From H2-BAC3 sp045863035 (GTDB lineage Bacteria > Bacteroidota > Ignavibacteria > Ignavibacteriales > Ignavibacteriaceae): a stretch of DNA of 64,000 bases. The notes beneath the pieces are model-generated. The model was given only the letters and a program-made list of their open reading frames with translations. It was not told the origin of the DNA and made no database searches. Where the stretch lies: assembly GCA_045863035.1 (NCBI GenBank), contig BTUV01000001.1, positions 62,001 to 126,000 on the forward strand, in the 5' to 3' direction. This document shows positions 61,169 to 64,000 of this stretch, piece by piece (position 1 is the stretch's first letter; the number at the start of each line of letters is the position of its first letter). The translations under genes and the position numbers were made by a program.

Positions 61169-62902
61169 TTATGCGGTTAAGTTACCATTAAAGTTTTCCA
61201 AATGATCTTTAACCGCTTTCAGGAATCGTCCGCCTAACATTCCGTCAATTAATCTGTGGTCATGCGAAAGAGTAAGATACATCATGCTCCTGATTGCGAT
61301 CATTTCATTTCCCTCATGTTCAATAACTACAGGTTTTTTAACAACAGCACCAACACCAAGAATCGCAAGTTCCGGCTGGTTAATAATGGGGGTTCCGAAG
61401 AGGGTGCCGAAAACACCATAATTGGTAATAGTAAACGTACCGCCTGAGATATCATCCGGAGTAAGTTTTCTGGTACGGGCTTTCTCCGCCATTTCTGCAA
61501 TGCTCTTTGCTATACCAATAAGATTTTTCTCGCCAGTGCGTTTAATATTAGGGACAATAAGACCGTTCGGTTCAAGAGCAACCGCGATTCCAAGATTAAT
61601 ATCTCTTTTCCTTACAATTGTGTTATTATCAATGGAGGCATTGATTAAAGGAAATTGTTGAATTGCCTTAACAACCGCCTGAGAAATGAATGACATATAA
61701 GTCAGTTTAACACCAAACTGTTTTATAACACTCTCTTTTTCAACAGAAAGGAAATGAGCCACTTTTGTCATGTCAACTTCAACAAGACCGGTTACGTGAA
61801 CACTTGTATCACGGCTATGTACCATGTGTTGCATAATCTTCTGCCGGATATTATCCATTGGAATTGTTTCATAAGCATCTGCCGGTAGTGAAGTACTAAA
61901 ACCTGCAAACGCTGCAGCAGCAGCGGGTTGTGATACTGATGACTGAACAGGTGCAGTAAATTGTTGTACAGGAGGCGCAGCGGCCGGTTTTGATACAATT
62001 CCGGCGGCTCTGTTTTTTAAATATGTTAACACATCATTTTTTGATACTCTGCCTCCAAGCCCTGTGCCCGGAATGTTTTCGAGCTCACCCATTGATATAT
62101 TCTCTGTTCTTGCAATATTCAGCACGAGTGGAGAATAAAATCTATTGCTTTGAATGTTAGAAGATGCGTTTACTGAAGCAGTAACCGGCTGCGCCTCAGA
62201 AGCGGAATTTTGAGCAATCATCTCATGCATTGATGAAGCCGGTGCTGAAGTATGCACGACAGGGGCTGGAGAACTGACGGCTGTGCCGCTGCCACCTAAA
62301 CGTGCAACTACTGTACCAACAGGTACCGTAGTCTGCTCAGAAACTAAGATTTCCGATACTACTCCTGCCTCCGGCGATGGCACTTCGGTATCAACCTTAT
62401 CTGTGCTGATCTCAAAAATAATCTCATCCTTCTTTACTGAATCGCCAACCTTTTTATGCCATTTGATAATGGTTCCTTCCATTACCGACTCACCCATCTT
62501 TGGCATGGTAATATCAATTGCAACTGAGGAAGAAGACACTGCCACTTCCGGAACAGGTACTTGAGCCGGTTCAGCCACAGGCGCCGGAGCGGGCCGTTTT
62601 TCTTCCTGTACGGGGGGCTTTACCTCTTCAACTTTTGGAGCCGGCACAGAAGATGCACTGCCTGGTTCTGATTCAAGTATCGCAACAACTTTCCCGACTT
62701 CAATGGTCTCCCCTTCGCCAAAGAAAATCTGCGTTATATATCCTTCATCCTGCGAGGGGATTTCAGTATCAACTTTATCCGTGCTTATCTCAAAGATAAT
62801 TTCATCACGCTTGACAAAGTCTCCCGGCTTTTTATGCCATTTTATAATTGTTCCTTCGGTAACGCTTTCACCCATCTTGGGCATGATAATTTCTGAACGC
62901 AT
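61169..62902 (-). CDS. 2-oxoacid dehydrogenase E2 acyltransferase, two lipoyl domains
   Basis: A 577-aa E2 component that moves the acyl group to CoA. I use the ATG at 62902, because the longer frame lies in the E1 gene. Two lipoyl domains (about 1-78 and 129-205) each carry the STDKVDTE lysine (Lys43 and Lys169) and are nearly identical, joined by Ala/Pro-rich linkers. A peripheral-subunit-binding domain (about 255-297, FYSPLVLNIARTENI) and the catalytic domain follow, with the active-site HDHRLIDG near residue 545. The substrate (pyruvate or branched-chain acids) is not decided by sequence. Operon with E1 and lipA. Confidence 0.93.
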   Translation of the reverse strand: MRSEIIMPKMGESVTEGTIIKWHKKPGDFVKRDEIIFEISTDKVDTEIPSQDEGYITQIFFGEGETIEVGKVVAILESEPGSASSVPAPKVEEVKPPVQEEKRPAPAPVAEPAQVPVPEVAVSSSSVAIDITMPKMGESVMEGTIIKWHKKVGDSVKKDEIIFEISTDKVDTEVPSPEAGVVSEILVSEQTTVPVGTVVARLGGSGTAVSSPAPVVHTSAPASSMHEMIAQNSASEAQPVTASVNASSNIQSNRFYSPLVLNIARTENISMGELENIPGTGLGGRVSKNDVLTYLKNRAAGIVSKPAAAPPVQQFTAPVQSSVSQPAAAAAFAGFSTSLPADAYETIPMDNIRQKIMQHMVHSRDTSVHVTGLVEVDMTKVAHFLSVEKESVIKQFGVKLTYMSFISQAVVKAIQQFPLINASIDNNTIVRKRDINLGIAVALEPNGLIVPNIKRTGEKNLIGIAKSIAEMAEKARTRKLTPDDISGGTFTITNYGVFGTLFGTPIINQPELAILGVGAVVKKPVVIEHEGNEMIAIRSMMYLTLSHDHRLIDGMLGGRFLKAVKDHLENFNGNLTA

Positions 62903-62915
62903 GAGAAAACCTTTA

Positions 62916-64000
62916 TTAATAAAGAATAAGTTCTTTAATTGATTTATATATACCTTCCCTTGTAGGGAGAATTGCATTTTCTAATATCGGGCTGTATGGA
63001 ATATGAGCATCCTTAGCTGCTACTCTTTTTACCGGAGCATCTAAATACTGAAAACAGTTTTCAGTAATTCTTGCGGATATTTCAGCCCCAAAACCCGCGG
63101 TAAGTGTATCTTCGTGGACGATAATTACTTTACCGGTTTTCTTAACTGAGTTATAAATAATCTCTTCATCAAGAGGAATTATTGTCCTGAGATCAATAAT
63201 CTCGACAGTGTGCCCGTCTTCAATCAGTTTTTTTGCCGCAAATACTGAATCCCAGACCGATGCGCCATAGGTAACTAAAGTTACATCACTTCCTTCCATA
63301 ACTATCTTCCCTTTGCCGAACGGAAGCAGATAATCTGCATTCGGCTCCGGAGCAATGGCAAAGCTCTGACGATAAAGTCCCTTATGCTCACAGAAGAGTA
63401 CCGGATCGTTTAACCTCATTGCAGTCTTTAACAAACCTTTTGCATCAGCCGAGTTTGAAGGATAAGCAATATATATACCCGGCACATGGGCGAATATTGA
63501 TTCTATATTCTGGCTGTGGTAGAGACCGCCATGAATATATCCACCCACTGCAACTCTTGTTACAACAGGAGCAGACCAATAGTTAAACGAGCGATAACGG
63601 ATTGTAGCAAGTTCATCCTTCATTTGCATGAATGCAGGCCATATATAGTCGCCGAATTGAATTTCAACAACCGGTCTCAGCCCTGCAAATGCCATTCCCG
63701 TGGCTACACCCATGATGCTTGCCTCGGCCAACGGTGAATTAAAAACTCTTTCAACACCAAATTTGGTGGTGAGACCTTTGGTGGCGGTGAACACTCCTCC
63801 TTTACCGTCAGCAATATCTTCACCAAAAACGTAAATATCCGGATTTTTTTCCATCTCCTCGTGGAGCGCGTGATTGATAGCATCAACCATCACAATGGGC
63901 GTTCCGGACGGTTTTTCGATTTCATATTGCAAGGATTCCTTAAAACCACTCTCGTCAAAAACATATTTCGCGGCTTCTTCTGCCTTCGCATCTTCTGAAT
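62916..64000 (-). CDS. 2-oxoacid dehydrogenase E1, beta part of a probable alpha-beta fusion (partial)
   Basis: At least 361 codons, continuing past the right edge. Residues after the first 23 visible codons are a complete E1 beta domain: IVMVDAINHALHEEM, YVFGEDIADGKGGVFTATKGL, FNSPLAEASIMGVATGMA, EIQFGDYIWPAFMQ, YPSNSADAKGLL and VIIVHEDTLTAGFG. A TTG at 63932 could begin it, but the frame stays open to the window end and reads EDAKAEEAAKYVFDES, which resembles the C-terminus of E1 alpha. Fused E1 alpha-beta proteins are common in Bacteroidota, so this is probably one. It forms the oxoacid dehydrogenase with the E2 encoded 13 bases downstream. Confidence 0.85.
   Translation of the reverse strand, partial: SEDAKAEEAAKYVFDESGFKESLQYEIEKPSGTPIVMVDAINHALHEEMEKNPDIYVFGEDIADGKGGVFTATKGLTTKFGVERVFNSPLAEASIMGVATGMAFAGLRPVVEIQFGDYIWPAFMQMKDELATIRYRSFNYWSAPVVTRVAVGGYIHGGLYHSQNIESIFAHVPGIYIAYPSNSADAKGLLKTAMRLNDPVLFCEHKGLYRQSFAIAPEPNADYLLPFGKGKIVMEGSDVTLVTYGASVWDSVFAAKKLIEDGHTVEIIDLRTIIPLDEEIIYNSVKKTGKVIIVHEDTLTAGFGAEISARITENCFQYLDAPVKRVAAKDAHIPYSPILENAILPTREGIYKSIKELILY

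Noticed and set aside
62518..62799. Long open frames antisense to the E2 gene
   Set aside because: Result of the repetitive Ala/Pro/Val-rich linker codons; the proteins are low complexity with no motif.

Overview
The window looks like ordinary chromosome from a member of the Ignavibacteria/Chlorobi side of the Bacteroidota. Evidence: five complete secreted proteins end in type IX secretion (T9SS) C-terminal sorting domains, four of them with the NYPNPFNP motif typical of Ignavibacteria; there is a PorV/PorQ-family outer-membrane protein and a TonB receptor with a CarboxypepD_reg-like N-terminus; atpD-atpC stand apart from the other ATP synthase genes; the complex I operon lacks nuoEFG; parA-parB-DUF5683 are adjacent; and promoters of the form TTG-N19/20-TAnnTTTG can be read upstream of several transcription units. 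Assignment to a class is inference from gene content; there is no rRNA here.

Layout. 1-4.4 kb (minus): a cut-off secreted subtilase, purF, tRNA-Pro, a MerR regulator, a HAD phosphatase, aroQ and two small conserved genes. 4.4-18.7 kb: ppx (plus), then nadB, a Yip1-like protein, DUF5683, parB, parA (minus); a GT2 glycosyltransferase that starts with CTG, cdaA, folP, nagA, rpe and a PASTA protein (minus); then rqcH-nagB, tRNA-Arg(ACG), tadA and adk (plus). 18.7-33.2 kb: twelve tightly packed minus-strand genes from alr to ftsE, including rho, pyrK-pyrD-folC, two T9SS cell-wall hydrolases, manC and an RpiB-like fusion protein. 33.4-43.6 kb: an 11-subunit complex I operon, nuoABCDHIJKLMN (plus). 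43.9-47.1 kb: a small unknown protein, an A-type Fe-S carrier, superoxide dismutase, then atpC-atpD convergent to them. 47.2-60.2 kb: a seven-gene T9SS/TonB/lipoprotein island containing a phospholipase-D-type enzyme. 60.2-64 kb: lipA, an E2 acyltransferase with two lipoyl domains, and an E1 component that appears to be an alpha-beta fusion and runs off the window.

How the genes fit together. E1, E2 and lipA form one unit: lipA makes the lipoyl cofactor carried by E2. nagA and nagB complete GlcNAc-6-P catabolism, and the secreted amidase, M23 peptidase and alanine racemase fit wall turnover. TadA's classical substrate, tRNA-Arg(ACG), is encoded directly in front of tadA. Complex I and ATP synthase F1 subunits represent respiration. 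The most interesting items are the tRNA-Arg/tadA pairing, the CTG-initiated glycosyltransferase overlapping the cdaA stop, the RpiB-like protein with a EutQ-like N-terminus and no catalytic cysteine, the two possible starts of the superoxide dismutase, and the T9SS island rich in OB-fold-like modules plus a PLD enzyme. I found no CRISPR array, insertion sequence, integrase or prophage gene. No gene-free stretch exceeds about 300 bases; the longest is 43646-43911 (terminator plus AT-rich spacer).
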